DNA of 64,000 nt from Pusillimonas minor (GTDB lineage Bacteria; Pseudomonadota; Gammaproteobacteria; Burkholderiales; Burkholderiaceae_B): the NCBI RefSeq assembly GCF_014237865.1, contig NZ_JACJUU010000002.1, positions 310,001 to 374,000 of the forward strand. The letters run 5' to 3'. How positions within the stretch are numbered: position 1 is the first letter of the stretch; each line of letters opens with the position of its first letter. Both the position numbers and the translations under genes were made by a program. The notes beneath the pieces were generated by a model that saw nothing but the letters and a program-made list of their open reading frames with translations, had not been told where the DNA came from and searched no databases. Positions 27,701 through 39,092 of the stretch are shown here, piece after piece.

Positions 27701-28887
27701 ACACCTTCGATCGTATCGAGAAGTTCCTGGTTGGCAAAACCGTCAACGGCGGTCCGCGCAAGCTGGCCAAAGGCACGGCGCTTACCACCGAATACCTGCG
27801 GGATCTCGATCGCTGGCAGTGGTTCGACATCCGTCTGGCCGATGAGTCCGATGCAGTTGTTCTGGAACAGGCCAAAGAGTCACTCGAGCAGAAGCGTCAC
27901 CAGTTTGACCTGGCCTTCGAAGAAAAGCGTAAAAAACTTACGCAAGGCGACGAGCTGCCGCCCGGTGTGCTCAAGATGATCAAGGTTTACCTTGCCGTCA
28001 AACGTCGCCTGCAGCCTGGCGACAAGATGGCCGGTCGTCACGGTAACAAAGGTGTTGTCTCGCGCATCACCCCCGTCGAAGACATGCCGCACATGGCCGA
28101 CGGTACCCCCGCCGACATCGTGCTGAACCCGCTGGGCGTACCTTCGCGTATGAACGTCGGTCAGGTGCTTGAGGTTCACTTGGGTTGGGCGGCGAAAGGT
28201 CTTGGACATCGTATTGCCGAAATGCTCGATGCCGAGAAATCCGCTCAAGCCAAAGATATCCGCGCGTTCCTCGAAAAAGTCTACAACTCGACAGGCGCAT
28301 CGGCTAATCTCGATGAGCTGACCGATGACGAAATCGTCGAAATGGCGCGTAACCTGAAGAATGGTGTGCCGTTGGCGACACCGGTATTCGACGGTGCAAC
28401 CGAAGAAGAGATCGCCAAGATGCTCGAATTGGCCTATCCGGACGATATCGCCGAGAACCTGAAGCTGGCGTCCAACCGTACGCAAGCCTGGCTGACCGAC
28501 GGCCGCACCGGCGAACAATTCGAACGTCCTGTCACTGTTGGGTACATGCACTATCTCAAGCTGCACCACTTGGTTGACGACAAGATGCACGCGCGTTCTA
28601 CCGGCCCATACTCTCTGGTCACGCAACAGCCGTTGGGTGGTAAAGCCCAGTTCGGTGGTCAGCGTTTCGGTGAGATGGAGGTCTGGGCGCTCGAAGCTTA
28701 TGGTGCGTCGTATACGTTGCAAGAAATGCTCACCGTCAAGTCAGATGACATCACAGGCCGTACCAAGGTCTACGAGAACATCGTCAAGGGTGATCACGTC
28801 ATCGACGCAGGCATGCCAGAGTCGTTCAACGTTCTGGTCAAAGAAATTCGATCTTTGTCGCTGGACATGGATTTGGAGCGTAACTAA
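24775..28887 (+). CDS. rpoB: DNA-directed RNA polymerase subunit beta
   Basis: 1370 aa from ATG 24775, which has GGAG 7 bases upstream and gives the expected [15 protein letters not shown]; a GTG two codons earlier is less likely. The rifampicin-binding cluster near 513-540 reads [22 protein letters not shown], with the key Asp, Ser, His and Arg residues in sensitive form. Later motifs include the [12 protein letters not shown] active-site region near 1082. The last base of its stop is the first base of the rpoC start. Confidence 0.98.
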   Translation: MPYSYTEKKRIRKSFAKREDVQDVPYLLATQLQSFLTFLQADTPPSQRKDEGLQAAFTSIFPIVSHNQMARLEFVSYVLGEPVFDVKECQLRGLTYASPLRAKVRLVLMDREVSKPTIKEVKEQEVYMGEIPLMTDTGSFVINGTERVIVSQLHRSPGVFFEHDRGKTHSSGKLLFSARVIPYRGSWLDFEFDPKDVLFFRVDRRRKMPVSILLKAIGMSAEDILAYFFDFDRFTVKSEGGLLDFVPERWKGEVARFDITDRSGKVIVEKDKRINVKHLRELQAANVEHVSVPEDFFYGRVLAKNVISPDTGEVIAKANDEITETIMADLRAAGISEIETLYINDLDRGPYISQTLRTDDTADQMAARVAIYRMMRPGEPPTEEAVEALFQRLFYSEETYDLSRVGRMKVNSRLGRGDDNTGPLTLTNEDILETIKVLVELRNGRGQIDDIDHLGNRRVRCVGELAENQFRAGLVRVERAVKERLGQAETENLMPHDLINSKPISAAIKEFFGSSQLSQFMDQTNPLSEITHKRRVSALGPGGLTRERAGFEVRDVHPTHYGRVCPIETPEGPNIGLINSMALYARLNEYGFLETPYRKIIDGKVSDQIDYLSAIEEGNYVIAQANAELDPEGRFVSDLVACRQAGETMLTSPDNVHYMDVAPSQIVSVAASLIPFLEHDDANRALMGANMQRQAVPCLRPEKTLVGTGIERTVAVDSGTTVQALRGGIVDHVDAERVVIRVNDDENVAGEVGVDIYNLIKYTRSNQNTNINQRPIVKQGDLVARGDVLADGASTDLGELALGQNMLIAFMPWNGYNFEDSILISEKVVADDRYTSIHIEELTVVARDTKLGAEEITRDISNLPEIQLNRLDDSGIVHIGAEVRADDVLVGKVTPKGETQLTPEEKLLRAIFGEKASDVKDTSLRVPSGMVGTVIDVQVFTREGIERDKRAQSIIDDELRRYRQDLNDQLRIVEKDTFDRIEKFLVGKTVNGGPRKLAKGTALTTEYLRDLDRWQWFDIRLADESDAVVLEQAKESLEQKRHQFDLAFEEKRKKLTQGDELPPGVLKMIKVYLAVKRRLQPGDKMAGRHGNKGVVSRITPVEDMPHMADGTPADIVLNPLGVPSRMNVGQVLEVHLGWAAKGLGHRIAEMLDAEKSAQAKDIRAFLEKVYNSTGASANLDELTDDEIVEMARNLKNGVPLATPVFDGATEEEIAKMLELAYPDDIAENLKLASNRTQAWLTDGRTGEQFERPVTVGYMHYLKLHHLVDDKMHARSTGPYSLVTQQPLGGKAQFGGQRFGEMEVWALEAYGASYTLQEMLTVKSDDITGRTKVYENIVKGDHVIDAGMPESFNVLVKEIRSLSLDMDLERN

Positions 28888-31800
28888 TGAAAGCGCTACT
28901 CGACCTATTCAAACAAGTCTCGCAAGACGAGCAATTCGACGCCATCAAAATCGGCATTGCATCGCCCGAGAAAGTGCGTTCGTGGTCTTATGGCGAAGTC
29001 CGTAAGCCCGAAACCATCAACTACCGGACGTTCAAGCCCGAGCGTGACGGTTTGTTCTGCGCCAAGATTTTTGGTCCCATCAAAGACTACGAATGCTTGT
29101 GCGGCAAATACAAACGCCTCAAGCATCGCGGCGTCATTTGCGAAAAGTGCGGCGTCGAAGTCACCGTCGCCAAAGTGCGCCGCGAGCGCATGGGCCACAT
29201 CGAACTGGCCAGCCCGGTTGCGCACATCTGGTTCCTGAAGAGCCTGCCGTCGCGTTTGGGCATGGTCCTCGACATGACCCTGCGCGATATCGAACGTGTG
29301 TTGTACTTCGAAGCATGGTGCGTTATCGAACCTGGCATGACACCGCTCAAGCGCGGCCAAATCATGTCCGACGACGACTACCTGGCTAAAACAGAAGAGT
29401 ACGGCGACGACTTCCATGCCCTGATGGGTGCTGAAGCTGTCCGCGAATTGCTTCGCACCATCGACATCGATCGCGAAGTCGATACCCTGCGTGCCGAACT
29501 GAAAGCCACCAGCTCCGATGCCAAGATCAAAAAAATCTCGAAGCGCCTTAAAGTGCTCGAAGGTTTCCAGAAGTCGGGGATCAAGCCCGACTGGATGATC
29601 ATGGAAGTGCTGCCGGTATTGCCGCCCGATCTGCGCCCGTTGGTGCCGCTCGACGGCGGTCGCTTCGCGACCTCCGATCTGAACGACCTGTATCGCCGCG
29701 TCATTAACCGCAACAATCGTCTCAAGCGCCTGCTCGAACTGAAAGCGCCCGACATCATTTTGCGCAACGAAAAACGTATGCTGCAAGAGTCGGTCGATTC
29801 GCTGCTCGATAACGGCCGTCGTGGTAAAGCCATGACGGGCGCCAACAAGCGTCAGCTCAAGTCGCTGGCCGACATGATCAAAGGCAAGAGCGGTCGTTTC
29901 CGTCAAAATTTGCTGGGTAAGCGCGTCGACTACTCGGGTCGTTCGGTGATTGTGGTGGGTCCGCAACTCAAGTTGCATCAGTGCGGTTTGCCCAAACTGA
30001 TGGCGCTCGAGCTGTTCAAGCCTTTCATTTTCAACCGCCTCGAAATGATGGGTTTGGCAACAACCATCAAGGCGGCCAAGAAGCTGGTCGAAAGCCAGGA
30101 ATCTGTCGTATGGGATATTCTCGAAGAAGTCATTCGTGAACACCCCGTCATGCTCAACCGTGCGCCTACGCTGCACCGTTTGGGTATTCAGGCGTTCGAG
30201 CCTGTGCTGATTGAAGGTAAAGCCATTCAGTTGCACCCGCTGGTTTGCGCAGCGTTCAACGCTGACTTCGACGGTGACCAGATGGCCGTTCACGTGCCGC
30301 TGTCGCTCGAAGCCCAGCTCGAAGCCCGTACGCTTATGCTGGCCTCGAACAACGTGCTGTTCCCCGCCAACGGCGAGCCGTCTATCGTGCCGTCGCAAGA
30401 TATCGTGTTGGGTCTGTATTACACGACGCGCGAACGTATCAATGGCAAGGGCGAAGGCATGTTCTTTGCTGATGTCGCCGAAGTGCAGCGTGCTTACGAC
30501 AATGGTGAAGTCGAGCTTCAAACGCGTATTACCGTGCGTCTTTACGAATACGAGAAAGATGCCACCGGCGAATTTACGCCCGTACTGAAGCGCCACGAAA
30601 CGACCGTGGGCCGCGCCTTGCTGTCCGAAATTTTGCCTAAGGGCCTGCCGTTCACCACCCTGAACCGCGCGCTGAAAAAGAAAGAAATTTCGCGTCTTAT
30701 CAACCAGTCGTTCCGTCGTTGCGGCTTGCGTGCTACGGTAATTTTTGCCGACAAACTCATGCAGTCCGGTTTCCGTCTGGCGACCCGTGGCGGTATTTCC
30801 ATCGCCATGAACGACATGGTTATCCCGACCGTCAAAGAAGAGATCCTGGCCCAGGCCAGCAACGAAGTCAAAGACATCGACAAGCAGTACTCGTCGGGTC
30901 TGGTGACGGCACAAGAGCGTTACAACAACGTGGTCGACATCTGGGGCAAGGCCGGCGACAAGGTCGGCAAGGCCATGATGGAACAACTCGCAACCGAGCC
31001 GGTCACCGACCGTCACGGTAACGAAGTCCGCCAGGAATCGTTTAACTCCATCTACATGATGGCTGACTCGGGTGCGCGGGGTTCCGCGGCCCAGATTCGT
31101 CAGCTGGCCGGTATGCGCGGCCTGATGGCCAAGCCCGACGGTTCGATTATCGAAACGCCGATTACAGCTAACTTCCGCGAAGGCCTGAACGTACTGCAGT
31201 ACTTCATTTCAACGCACGGTGCACGTAAAGGTCTGGCCGATACAGCGCTTAAAACCGCTAACTCGGGTTACCTGACCCGCCGTCTGGTCGACGTGACCCA
31301 AGATCTGGTTATTACCGAAACTGATTGCGGTACCACCAGTGGTTACACCATGAAGGCTTTGGTCGAGGGTGGTGAGGTTATTGAACCCCTGCGCGAGCGT
31401 ATTCTGGGTCGTGTTGCGGCAGCCGATATCGTCAACCCCGATACCCAAGAAACGGCGATTCCTGCCGGTACCTTGCTTGACGAAGACCTGGTCGATCTGA
31501 TCGACAGCCTGGGTGTCGACGAAGTCAAGATCCGTACGCCGCTGACCTGCGAAACGCGTCGTGGCCTTTGTGCGCACTGCTATGGTCGCGATTTGGGTCG
31601 TGGCAGTCTGGTCAACCGCGGTGAAGCCGTGGGTGTTATTGCTGCGCAGTCTATCGGTGAGCCCGGTACACAGCTGACGATGCGTACCTTCCACATTGGT
31701 GGTGCGGCGTCGCGTGCAGCCATGGCCAGTTCGGTCGAAACCAAGGTTGCCGGTACAGTATCGTTTGGCGTGTCGATGCGTTACGTCACCAACGCCAAAG

Positions 31801-33137
31801 GCGAACGTGTCGCTATTTCCCGTTCGGGCGAAATCGTTATTTTTGACGACAACCGCCGCGAGCGCGAACGTCACAAGATCCCGTACGGTGCCACGCTGGT
31901 CGTTGCCGATGGTGCAGAAGTCAAGGCTGGCGAACGTCTCGCAACCTGGGATCCGCTCACCCGTCCGATCATCTCCGAGTACGCCGGTTCGGTGCGCTTC
32001 GAGAACATCGAAGAAGGTGCGACTGTTGCCAAGCAGGTAGACGAAGTCACGGGCTTGTCGACACTGGTTGTCATCACGCCGAAAACGCGTGGTGGCAAGA
32101 CCATGATGCGTCCGCAGATCAAGCTGCTGAACGATGCCGGCGACGAAATCAAAATCGCCGGTACCGATCACTCGGTCAATATTTCGTTCCCGGTCGGCGC
32201 CCTGATCACGGTTCGCGATGGTCAGCAGGTGAATGTGGGTGAAGTTCTTGCGCGTATTCCTCAAGAATCGCAGAAGACCCGTGACATTACCGGCGGTCTG
32301 CCCCGTGTGGCTGAACTGTTCGAAGCCCGTTCACCCAAAGATGCCGGTATGTTGGCCGACATCACAGGTACGGTCTCGTTCGGTAAAGACACCAAGGGCA
32401 AGCAACGTCTGGTCATTACCGACATGGACGGCGTCAGCCACGAGTTCCTGATTCCAAAAGAAAAACAGGTGCTGGTGCACGACGGCCAGGTGGTCAATAA
32501 GGGCGAGATGATTGTTGATGGTCCGTCCGATCCACACGACATTCTGCGTCTGCAAGGCATCGAGCGTTTGGCCACATACATCGTGAATGAAGTTCAGGAC
32601 GTCTACCGTTTGCAGGGCGTAAAAATCAACGACAAGCACATCGAAGTGATTGTTCGCCAGATGTTGCGTCGTGTGAATATCGTTGATTCGGGCGATACCA
32701 GCTTCATCAACGGCGAACAGGTCGAGCGCTCCGAACTGCTGAATGAAAACGATCGCATGGAAGCCGAAGGCAAGATCCCCGCAACATACGACAACGTATT
32801 GCTGGGTATCACCAAGGCTTCGCTGTCGACCGATTCGTTCATTTCTGCGGCGTCCTTCCAGGAAACTACCCGCGTGCTGACCGAGGCTGCCATCATGGGC
32901 AAGCGCGACGAGCTGCGTGGCCTGAAAGAAAACGTCATTGTGGGCCGTCTGATTCCTGCCGGTACCGGCATGTCTTACCACATGGCGCGTAAAGCCAAAG
33001 AGAAGCACGAAGAGGCCGAACGCCAGGCTGCACGTGTTATGGCCAACCCGTTTGAAGACGCACCTGTAACGGTCGAGTCGGCCCCCGAAGCCGACGGCGT
33101 CGACAACAACGAAGTACAAGACGGCAACGAAGAATAA
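28887..33137 (+). CDS. rpoC: DNA-directed RNA polymerase subunit beta-prime
   Basis: 1416 aa. N-terminal zinc site [20 protein letters not shown] (near 70-90), catalytic magnesium motif NADFDGDQM with Asp460, Asp462 and Asp464, and a second zinc site [15 protein letters not shown] near 890-905. Start overlaps the rpoB stop in TAATG, indicating coupling. A double terminator follows. Confidence 0.98.
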   Translation: MKALLDLFKQVSQDEQFDAIKIGIASPEKVRSWSYGEVRKPETINYRTFKPERDGLFCAKIFGPIKDYECLCGKYKRLKHRGVICEKCGVEVTVAKVRRERMGHIELASPVAHIWFLKSLPSRLGMVLDMTLRDIERVLYFEAWCVIEPGMTPLKRGQIMSDDDYLAKTEEYGDDFHALMGAEAVRELLRTIDIDREVDTLRAELKATSSDAKIKKISKRLKVLEGFQKSGIKPDWMIMEVLPVLPPDLRPLVPLDGGRFATSDLNDLYRRVINRNNRLKRLLELKAPDIILRNEKRMLQESVDSLLDNGRRGKAMTGANKRQLKSLADMIKGKSGRFRQNLLGKRVDYSGRSVIVVGPQLKLHQCGLPKLMALELFKPFIFNRLEMMGLATTIKAAKKLVESQESVVWDILEEVIREHPVMLNRAPTLHRLGIQAFEPVLIEGKAIQLHPLVCAAFNADFDGDQMAVHVPLSLEAQLEARTLMLASNNVLFPANGEPSIVPSQDIVLGLYYTTRERINGKGEGMFFADVAEVQRAYDNGEVELQTRITVRLYEYEKDATGEFTPVLKRHETTVGRALLSEILPKGLPFTTLNRALKKKEISRLINQSFRRCGLRATVIFADKLMQSGFRLATRGGISIAMNDMVIPTVKEEILAQASNEVKDIDKQYSSGLVTAQERYNNVVDIWGKAGDKVGKAMMEQLATEPVTDRHGNEVRQESFNSIYMMADSGARGSAAQIRQLAGMRGLMAKPDGSIIETPITANFREGLNVLQYFISTHGARKGLADTALKTANSGYLTRRLVDVTQDLVITETDCGTTSGYTMKALVEGGEVIEPLRERILGRVAAADIVNPDTQETAIPAGTLLDEDLVDLIDSLGVDEVKIRTPLTCETRRGLCAHCYGRDLGRGSLVNRGEAVGVIAAQSIGEPGTQLTMRTFHIGGAASRAAMASSVETKVAGTVSFGVSMRYVTNAKGERVAISRSGEIVIFDDNRRERERHKIPYGATLVVADGAEVKAGERLATWDPLTRPIISEYAGSVRFENIEEGATVAKQVDEVTGLSTLVVITPKTRGGKTMMRPQIKLLNDAGDEIKIAGTDHSVNISFPVGALITVRDGQQVNVGEVLARIPQESQKTRDITGGLPRVAELFEARSPKDAGMLADITGTVSFGKDTKGKQRLVITDMDGVSHEFLIPKEKQVLVHDGQVVNKGEMIVDGPSDPHDILRLQGIERLATYIVNEVQDVYRLQGVKINDKHIEVIVRQMLRRVNIVDSGDTSFINGEQVERSELLNENDRMEAEGKIPATYDNVLLGITKASLSTDSFISAASFQETTRVLTEAAIMGKRDELRGLKENVIVGRLIPAGTGMSYHMARKAKEKHEEAERQAARVMANPFEDAPVTVESAPEADGVDNNEVQDGNEE

Positions 33138-33148
33138 GTTGCTGTCGC

Positions 33149-33213
33149 AGGCCGGGCCAAAGCGCCCGGCCTTTAATATTTAACCCTGCCGGCGCAAGCC
33201 GGTAGGGTTTTTT
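33149..33213 (+). terminator. Tandem terminators after rpoC
   Basis: First hairpin AGGCCGGGC/GCCCGGCCT (33149-33157, 33164-33172). Second, stronger: AACCCT-G-CCGGC, tetraloop GCAA, GCCGG-T-AGGGTT (33182-33209), then a T-run to 33213. Confidence 0.92.
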
Positions 33214-33230
33214 CACAAGGAGACAAGCGC

Positions 33231-33911
33231 GTGCATCACATTGGTATCCGTCCTGAAATTATCGAACGTGTCATGAAGCGTCGTGGCCGCGTGCATATGC
33301 ACCCGTCGATCGACCCGGCTACAACGGCGTTGGTCGTTATCGACATGCAAAACACTTTTTGCGCCGAGGGTAGCCCGGCCGAAGTCGCTACGTCGCGGGG
33401 TATTGTTCCCAATTTAAACGCGCTAACCCCCAAGCTGCGCGAGCTTGGCGTGCCCGTTATCTGGGTGTTGCATGCCAACGAGTCGTACGGGCAATATTCT
33501 GACTGGGATATGTTCTACAACCATATCGTGGCCGGTGATATTCGCGAGCGTACGCTGCAGGCCAACTCACCCGAGAATCAGGCGGTTTATACCGAGTTGC
33601 AAACAGAGGCCGGCGACATCACGATTGTTAAAAATCGCTATAGTGCGCTGATCCCCGGGTCGTCATCGTTGGAACGCGTTTTGCGTAGTCGCGGCATCGA
33701 TACGATTCTTGTCGCCGGGACTAAAACCAATGTGTGCTGCGAATCAACGGCACGCGATGCCATGATGCTCGACTTCAAGGTCGTCATGCTGTCCGATTGC
33801 TGCGCCTCATTGTCCGACGAAGAGCACCGCAGTGCGCTTGAAAATATTGTCCAGCAGTTTGGTAACGTCGTTGATTCGAAAGAATTGTTTGCGCTGTTTG
33901 AACGCACGTAA
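33231..33911 (+). CDS. Isochorismatase-like cysteine hydrolase
   Basis: 226 aa from GTG 33231 with AAGGAGA 8 bases upstream. Catalytic triad of the family is visible: Asp38 (VVIDMQN), Lys134 (IVKNRYSA) and Cys169 (GTKTNVCCESTARDAM), with the cis-peptide segment before the cysteine. Such enzymes hydrolyse amides or ureido groups (N-carbamoylsarcosine, nicotinamide, biuret) or isochorismate; the substrate here cannot be read. The extra ~30-residue N-terminal segment resembles the amidohydrolase branch. It sits alone between the rpoC terminator and the str operon. Confidence 0.9.
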   Translation: MHHIGIRPEIIERVMKRRGRVHMHPSIDPATTALVVIDMQNTFCAEGSPAEVATSRGIVPNLNALTPKLRELGVPVIWVLHANESYGQYSDWDMFYNHIVAGDIRERTLQANSPENQAVYTELQTEAGDITIVKNRYSALIPGSSSLERVLRSRGIDTILVAGTKTNVCCESTARDAMMLDFKVVMLSDCCASLSDEEHRSALENIVQQFGNVVDSKELFALFERT

Positions 33912-33927
33912 ACCACGGTACTGCATA

Positions 33928-33957
33928 TTGACGTTTTCCCTTAGCTTGTGCTACAGT
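33928..33957 (+). promoter_or_regulatory. Candidate promoter for the str operon
   Basis: TTGACG (33928-33933), 18-base spacer, TACAGT (33952-33957), about 240 bases before rpsL. The leader in between holds the hairpin at 34080. Confidence 0.5.
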
Positions 33958-34079
33958 GGCAAGCTATCCGGAAAATTTGCCTTGCCTTGGCGCGCCAGTA
34001 ATATTTTATTTGCCAGGGCCTGTGCAGCGGCAGTCCGGGTACTGCAAGACCCGCTCTTTTACGTTTGTGTAATGCGTTA

Positions 34080-34112
34080 GGGCGGTTTTGTATAAACCGC
34101 CCTTAGTTATTT
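34080..34112 (+). terminator. Attenuator-like hairpin in the rpsL leader
   Basis: Perfect 9-bp stem GGGCGGTTT/AAACCGCCC (34080-34088, 34094-34102), loop TGTAT, followed by TTAGTTATTT. It lies 93 bases before rpsL in the transcribed leader. Confidence 0.55.
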
Positions 34113-34205
34113 GGGCGCTGCCAAATATCGCATCAAAGCGGTACGCCGCTTTGAGATTCACAACGTAAATCGTACGCAAGTACATCAAAAGGACGCGTTA
34201 AGGTC

Positions 34206-34586
34206 ATGCCAACCATTAGCCAACTCGTGCGTAAACCGCGCGAAGCCACTCGCGCCAAGAGCAAGAGCCCTGCTCTTGAAAACTGCCCCCAGCGCCGTGG
34301 CGTGTGCACTCGTGTGTACACTACAACCCCCAAAAAACCTAACTCGGCTTTGCGTAAAGTCGCCAAGGTACGTCTTACCAACGGTTTCGAAGTCATTTCG
34401 TATATCGGCGGTGAAGGCCACAACCTGCAAGAACACTCGGTCGTTCTGGTGCGTGGTGGTCGTGTAAAAGACTTGCCTGGTGTGCGTTACCACATCGTCC
34501 GTGGCTCGCTCGACCTGCAAGGCGTTAAAGACCGTAAGCAGGCTCGCTCGAAATACGGCGCTAAGCGGCCCAAAGCGGGTAAGTAA
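34206..34586 (+). CDS. rpsL: 30S ribosomal protein S12
   Basis: 126 aa. [20 protein letters not shown] near 39-58 with lysine at the streptomycin-resistance position, and [11 protein letters not shown] near 86-96: unmutated, streptomycin-sensitive type. S12 controls decoding accuracy. First gene of the str operon rpsL-rpsG-fusA-tuf. Confidence 0.98.
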   Translation: MPTISQLVRKPREATRAKSKSPALENCPQRRGVCTRVYTTTPKKPNSALRKVAKVRLTNGFEVISYIGGEGHNLQEHSVVLVRGGRVKDLPGVRYHIVRGSLDLQGVKDRKQARSKYGAKRPKAGK

Positions 34587-34721
34587 ATTATTGGCCACAT
34601 CGTTGGCCCACTCAGTGCAGCTGTGGCAACCCTGCCATGGCATGTAAGTGGTCATTTCGAATAAATGGCCAGGGCCGTGCAAAGGCACGGTACAACTGAA
34701 CTGTCACAAGGAAATATTAAA

Positions 34722-35192
34722 ATGCCTCGTCGTCGCGAAGTACCCAAACGTGAGATTCTGCCCGATCCTAAATTCGGTAGCGTAGAGCTCGCCAAGTTCA
34801 TGAACGTTGTTATGTTGTCCGGTAAAAAAGCCGTCGCCGAACGTATTATTTACGGCGCGCTTGACCAGATTCAGGCCAAAACTGGCAAAGAGCCTATCGA
34901 GGTCTTCAATACCGCCATCAACAACATCAAGCCTATCGTCGAAGTAAAAAGCCGCCGTGTCGGTGGCGCGAACTATCAGGTTCCAGTTGAAGTGCGCCCT
35001 GTGCGCCGCCTGGCACTGGCCATGCGCTGGTTGCGTGAAGCAGCCAAAAAGCGTGGTGAAAAATCGATGGATCTGCGCCTGGCCGGCGAATTGCTCGACG
35101 CTTCCGAAGGTCGTGGCGCCGCAATGAAGAAACGCGAAGACACGCACAAAATGGCCGAGGCTAACAAAGCTTTCAGCCATTTCCGTTGGTAA
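34722..35192 (+). CDS. rpsG: 30S ribosomal protein S7
   Basis: 156 aa from ATG 34722, preceded by AAGGAA; an in-frame start 57 bases earlier would add a non-conserved tail. [20 protein letters not shown] opening and [17 protein letters not shown] near 79-95 are S7 signatures. Primary 16S rRNA binder of the 30S head. Confidence 0.98.
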   Translation: MPRRREVPKREILPDPKFGSVELAKFMNVVMLSGKKAVAERIIYGALDQIQAKTGKEPIEVFNTAINNIKPIVEVKSRRVGGANYQVPVEVRPVRRLALAMRWLREAAKKRGEKSMDLRLAGELLDASEGRGAAMKKREDTHKMAEANKAFSHFRW

Positions 35193-35207
35193 TCAAAGGA
35201 CACACAA

Positions 35208-37310
35208 ATGGCCCGTAAAACCCCAATCCAGCGCTACCGTAACATCGGTATCTCTGCGCACATCGACGCTGGTAAAACCACCACCAGCGAACGCATTCTG
35301 TTCTATACAGGCGTCAGCCATAAAATCGGCGAGGTGCACGACGGCGCCGCAACGATGGACTGGATGGAGCAAGAGCAGGAACGCGGTATTACCATTACCT
35401 CGGCCGCAACAACGGCCTTCTGGAGTGGTATGGGCAACAACTACCCCGAGCACCGTATTAACGTTATCGACACCCCGGGCCACGTTGACTTCACCATCGA
35501 AGTAGAACGTTCCATGCGTGTGCTCGACGGCGCCTGCATGGTGTATTGCGCGGTGGGCGGCGTTCAGCCTCAGTCCGAAACGGTATGGCGTCAGGCTAAC
35601 AAGTACGGTGTACCCCGTCTGGCCTTCGTCAACAAAATGGACCGCACTGGCGCAAACTTCTTCAAGGTTTACGACCATCTCAAAACACGTCTGAAAGCCA
35701 ACCCCGTACCTATCGTGGTACCTATTGGCGCCGAAGACGAGTTCAAAGGCGTTGTCGACCTGATCAAAATGAAGGGCATCATCTGGGATGAAGCCACTCA
35801 GGGCATGAAGTTCGAGTACATCGACATTCCCGCCGATCTCGTTGAAATCTCCAACGAGTGGCGTGAGAAGCTGGTCGAGTCGGCTGCTGAAGCCAACGAA
35901 GAGCTGATGAACAAGTATCTCGAAACCGGCGAGCTGACCGAAGAAGAGATCCAGAAAGGTTTGCGTCTGCGTACCATCGCTTGCGAAATTCAGCCCATGT
36001 TGTGCGGTACGGCCTTCAAAAACAAAGGCGTTCAGCGCATGCTCGACGCTGTTATTGACTACCTGCCGTCGCCCGTCGACATTCCTCCGGTCGAAGGTCA
36101 AGACGATGACGGCAATCCCGTCACCCGTCCTGCCGACGACAAGGCGCCAATGTCCGCCTTGGCGTTCAAGCTCATGACCGACCCGTTCGTTGGTCAGCTG
36201 ACCTTTATCCGTGTGTACTCAGGTGTGCTCAATTCGGGCGACACCGTATTCAACTCGGTTAAAGGCAAAAAAGAGCGTATCGGTCGTATCTTGCAGATGC
36301 ACTCCAACAACCGTTCTGAAATCAAAGAAGTGGTTGCAGGCGACATCGCTGCGGTCGTCGGTCTGAAAGACGTTACTACTGGCGAAACCTTGTGCGATAT
36401 CGACAATCATGTCGTTCTCGAGCGCATGGAGTTCCCAGAGCCCGTTATTTCGCAGGCCGTCGAACCCAAAACCAAAGCCGACCAGGAAAAAATGGGTCTG
36501 GCCCTGTCGCGTCTGGCCCAAGAAGATCCTTCGTTCCGTGTTCGCACAGACGAAGAATCGGGTCAAACCATTATTTCGGGTATGGGCGAGCTGCACCTTG
36601 ACATCATCGTCGACCGCCTCAAGCGCGAATTTGGTGTTGAAGCCAACGTTGGTAAGCCCCAGGTGGCTTACCGCGAAACGATTCGCAAAACCTGCGACGA
36701 AATCGAAGGTAAGTTCGTCAAGCAGTCGGGTGGTCGTGGTCAGTACGGTCACGTTGTCCTCAAGCTCGAGCCCCTGCCTCCCGGCGGTGGTTACGAGTTC
36801 GTCGACGCCATCAAGGGCGGTGTGGTTCCTCGCGAATACATCCCCGCAGTCGATCGCGGTATTCAAGAAACCCTGCCTGCAGGTGTTATCGCGGGTTACC
36901 CGGTCGTCGACGTCAAAGTCACGTTGTTCTTCGGTTCGTACCACGACGTTGACTCGAACGAAAACGCTTTCCGTATGGCGGCGTCGATGGCGTTCAAAGA
37001 CGGTATGCGCAAGGCCAGCCCTGTGCTGCTCGAACCCATGATGGCTGTCGAAGTCGAAACACCCGAAGACTATGCTGGTACGGTAATGGGCGACTTGTCC
37101 TCACGCCGCGGTATGGTTCAGGGCATGGACGACATGGTCGGCGGTGGCAAGATTATCAAGGCTGAAGTACCCCTGGCCGAGATGTTTGGTTATGCAACCA
37201 GTTTGCGTTCGCAAACCCAGGGTCGCGCAACCTACACGATGGAGTTCAAGCACTACGCTGAAGCTCCAAAGAACGTTGCTGACGAAGTCGTTAGCGCGCG
37301 CAGCAAGTAA
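35208..37310 (+). CDS. fusA: Elongation factor G
   Basis: 700 aa. P-loop AHIDAGKT (17-24), switch [10 protein letters not shown] near 88, NKMDRTGA near 142; domains II-V complete, ending in the usual EF-G tail. GTPase that drives translocation and, with RRF, ribosome recycling. Confidence 0.98.
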   Translation: MARKTPIQRYRNIGISAHIDAGKTTTSERILFYTGVSHKIGEVHDGAATMDWMEQEQERGITITSAATTAFWSGMGNNYPEHRINVIDTPGHVDFTIEVERSMRVLDGACMVYCAVGGVQPQSETVWRQANKYGVPRLAFVNKMDRTGANFFKVYDHLKTRLKANPVPIVVPIGAEDEFKGVVDLIKMKGIIWDEATQGMKFEYIDIPADLVEISNEWREKLVESAAEANEELMNKYLETGELTEEEIQKGLRLRTIACEIQPMLCGTAFKNKGVQRMLDAVIDYLPSPVDIPPVEGQDDDGNPVTRPADDKAPMSALAFKLMTDPFVGQLTFIRVYSGVLNSGDTVFNSVKGKKERIGRILQMHSNNRSEIKEVVAGDIAAVVGLKDVTTGETLCDIDNHVVLERMEFPEPVISQAVEPKTKADQEKMGLALSRLAQEDPSFRVRTDEESGQTIISGMGELHLDIIVDRLKREFGVEANVGKPQVAYRETIRKTCDEIEGKFVKQSGGRGQYGHVVLKLEPLPPGGGYEFVDAIKGGVVPREYIPAVDRGIQETLPAGVIAGYPVVDVKVTLFFGSYHDVDSNENAFRMAASMAFKDGMRKASPVLLEPMMAVEVETPEDYAGTVMGDLSSRRGMVQGMDDMVGGGKIIKAEVPLAEMFGYATSLRSQTQGRATYTMEFKHYAEAPKNVADEVVSARSK

Positions 37311-37317
37311 TGCAGTC

Positions 37318-37352
37318 CCTGCCCACATGTTGTGGGCAGGATAAATTTTTTG
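37318..37352 (+). terminator. Hairpin between fusA and tuf copy 2
   Basis: Perfect 10-bp stem CCTGCCCACA/TGTGGGCAGG (37318-37327, 37331-37340), then ATAAATTTTTT. It may terminate partially before tuf. Confidence 0.65.
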
Positions 37353-37379
37353 TTTCCTTGAATACTCATAGGATAAGAC

Positions 37380-38570
37380 ATGGCAAAAGGTAAGTTTGAG
37401 CGGACCAAACCGCACGTAAACGTCGGCACGATCGGTCACGTTGACCACGGCAAAACGACGCTGACCGCAGCGATCACAACAGTATTGTCCAAGGCCTTCG
37501 GTGGCGAAGCCAAAGACTACTCGCAAATTGACGCAGCGCCCGAAGAAAAGGCCCGTGGTATTACGATTAATACTTCGCACGTTGAGTACGAAACCGCAGC
37601 CCGTCACTACGCTCACGTTGACTGCCCCGGCCACGCCGACTACGTCAAGAACATGATTACGGGTGCCGCCCAGATGGACGGCGCGATTTTGGTGGTATCG
37701 GCCGCTGACGGCCCAATGCCCCAAACACGTGAACACATTCTGCTGAGCCGTCAGGTTGGCGTGCCTTACATCATCGTGTTCCTGAACAAAGCCGACATGG
37801 TCGACGACGAAGAGTTGCTCGAGCTGGTCGAAATGGAAGTGCGCGAGCTGCTGTCCAAGTACGACTTCCCCGGCGACGACACCCCCATCATCAAGGGTTC
37901 GGCCAAGCTGGCGCTGGAAGGCGACGAAGGCCCATTGGGTAAAGAAGCGATCCTGAAACTGGCTGAAGCACTGGACACCTACATCCCCACGCCTGAGCGT
38001 GCGGTTGACGGTACATTCCTGATGCCTGTTGAAGACGTCTTCTCGATCTCGGGTCGCGGTACTGTGGTGACTGGCCGTATCGAGCGCGGTATTGTTAAAG
38101 TCGGCGAAGAGATCGAAATCGTTGGTATCAAAGACACCGTCAAGACGACTTGCACGGGCGTTGAAATGTTCCGCAAGCTGCTGGACCAAGGTCAAGCTGG
38201 CGACAACGTTGGTGTATTGCTGCGCGGTACCAAGCGTGAAGACGTCGAGCGTGGTCAGGTTCTGGCCAAGCCCGGCTCGATCAAGCCGCACACCGAGTTC
38301 ACCGCCGAGGTGTACATTCTGTCCAAAGACGAAGGTGGCCGTCACACGCCGTTCTTCAATGGCTATCGTCCTCAGTTCTACTTCCGTACAACTGACGTTA
38401 CCGGTACGATCGACCTGGGCGCAGACAAAGAAATGGTTCTGCCTGGCGATAACGTCTCGATGACCGTCAAGCTGATCGCTCCGATCGCTATGGAAGAAGG
38501 TCTGCGCTTCGCGATTCGCGAAGGTGGCCGTACCGTCGGCGCCGGTGTTGTTGCTAAAATTATTGCCTAA
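37380..38570 (+). CDS. tuf: Elongation factor Tu, copy 2
   Basis: 396 aa, in the tufA position after fusA. It matches copy 1 at 19905 except for three bases (38411, 38465, 38562), with Ile instead of Leu at residue 395. Identity stops at the start codon: the flanks differ. This points to gene conversion between two real loci. RBS is the AGGA in ATAGGATAAGAC. Confidence 0.98.
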   Translation: MAKGKFERTKPHVNVGTIGHVDHGKTTLTAAITTVLSKAFGGEAKDYSQIDAAPEEKARGITINTSHVEYETAARHYAHVDCPGHADYVKNMITGAAQMDGAILVVSAADGPMPQTREHILLSRQVGVPYIIVFLNKADMVDDEELLELVEMEVRELLSKYDFPGDDTPIIKGSAKLALEGDEGPLGKEAILKLAEALDTYIPTPERAVDGTFLMPVEDVFSISGRGTVVTGRIERGIVKVGEEIEIVGIKDTVKTTCTGVEMFRKLLDQGQAGDNVGVLLRGTKREDVERGQVLAKPGSIKPHTEFTAEVYILSKDEGGRHTPFFNGYRPQFYFRTTDVTGTIDLGADKEMVLPGDNVSMTVKLIAPIAMEEGLRFAIREGGRTVGAGVVAKIIA

Positions 38571-38595
38571 TTTAGCGCAATAGTTCTTCAAGTCT

Positions 38596-38624
38596 AGGTA
38601 AGGGGCTTTCGCCCTTTACCTTTA
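38596..38624 (+). terminator. Hairpin between tuf copy 2 and rpsJ
   Basis: 11-bp stem AGGTAAGGGGC/GCCCTTTACCT (38596-38606, 38611-38621, one G-T pair), loop TTTC, followed by TTTAT. Terminator or attenuator upstream of rpsJ. Confidence 0.65.
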
Positions 38625-38643
38625 TCGTTCTTTAGGAATCTCC

Positions 38644-38955
38644 ATGAAAAACCAGAAAATCCGCATCCGTTTGAAAGCCTTCGATTACAAGCTGATCGAC
38701 CAGTCGGCAGCTGAAATCGTTGAAACCGCCAAGCGTACGGGTGCGGTAGTGCGTGGTCCCGTACCACTGCCTACGCGTATTCGTCGCTACGATCTGTTGA
38801 GCTCACCTCACGTCAACAAGACCGCGCGCGACCAAATGGAAATTCGTACGCACCAGCGCCTGATGGACATTGTTGATCCTACCGACAAGACCGTTGACGC
38901 CCTGATGCGTCTCGACCTGCCTGCCGGCGTTGATGTCGAAATCGCCCTGCAGTAA
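38644..38955 (+). CDS. rpsJ: 30S ribosomal protein S10
   Basis: 103 aa, [22 protein letters not shown] opening and [18 protein letters not shown] near 41-60. 30S head protein, also NusE in antitermination. Normally the first gene of the S10 operon, but here a strong terminator and two unrelated genes separate it from rplC. Confidence 0.98.
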   Translation: MKNQKIRIRLKAFDYKLIDQSAAEIVETAKRTGAVVRGPVPLPTRIRRYDLLSSPHVNKTARDQMEIRTHQRLMDIVDPTDKTVDALMRLDLPAGVDVEIALQ

Positions 38956-38985
38956 GTCGTAAAGCAGTTGCTGTGTATTCAGCGT

Positions 38986-39016
38986 AAACGCCATGCCTAG
39001 CATGGCGTTTTTCTTT
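38986..39016 (+). terminator. Intrinsic terminator after rpsJ
   Basis: Perfect 10-bp stem AAACGCCATG/CATGGCGTTT (38986-38995, 39001-39010), loop CCTAG, then TTCTTTT. It separates rpsJ from the rest of the S10 cluster. Confidence 0.9.
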
Positions 39017-39092
39017 TGCCGGTTGGCAATATGTTTTCAGCATGGCCTAGGGTGCAAATAATCCAGGCAAGCGTTCTACAGCAGGTAATGGC

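Noticed and set aside
19905-38570. Duplicate tuf as an assembly artefact
   Set aside because: Both copies sit in their classical contexts (tRNA-Thr/tRNA-Trp and fusA/rpsJ) with unrelated flanks and carry three base differences.
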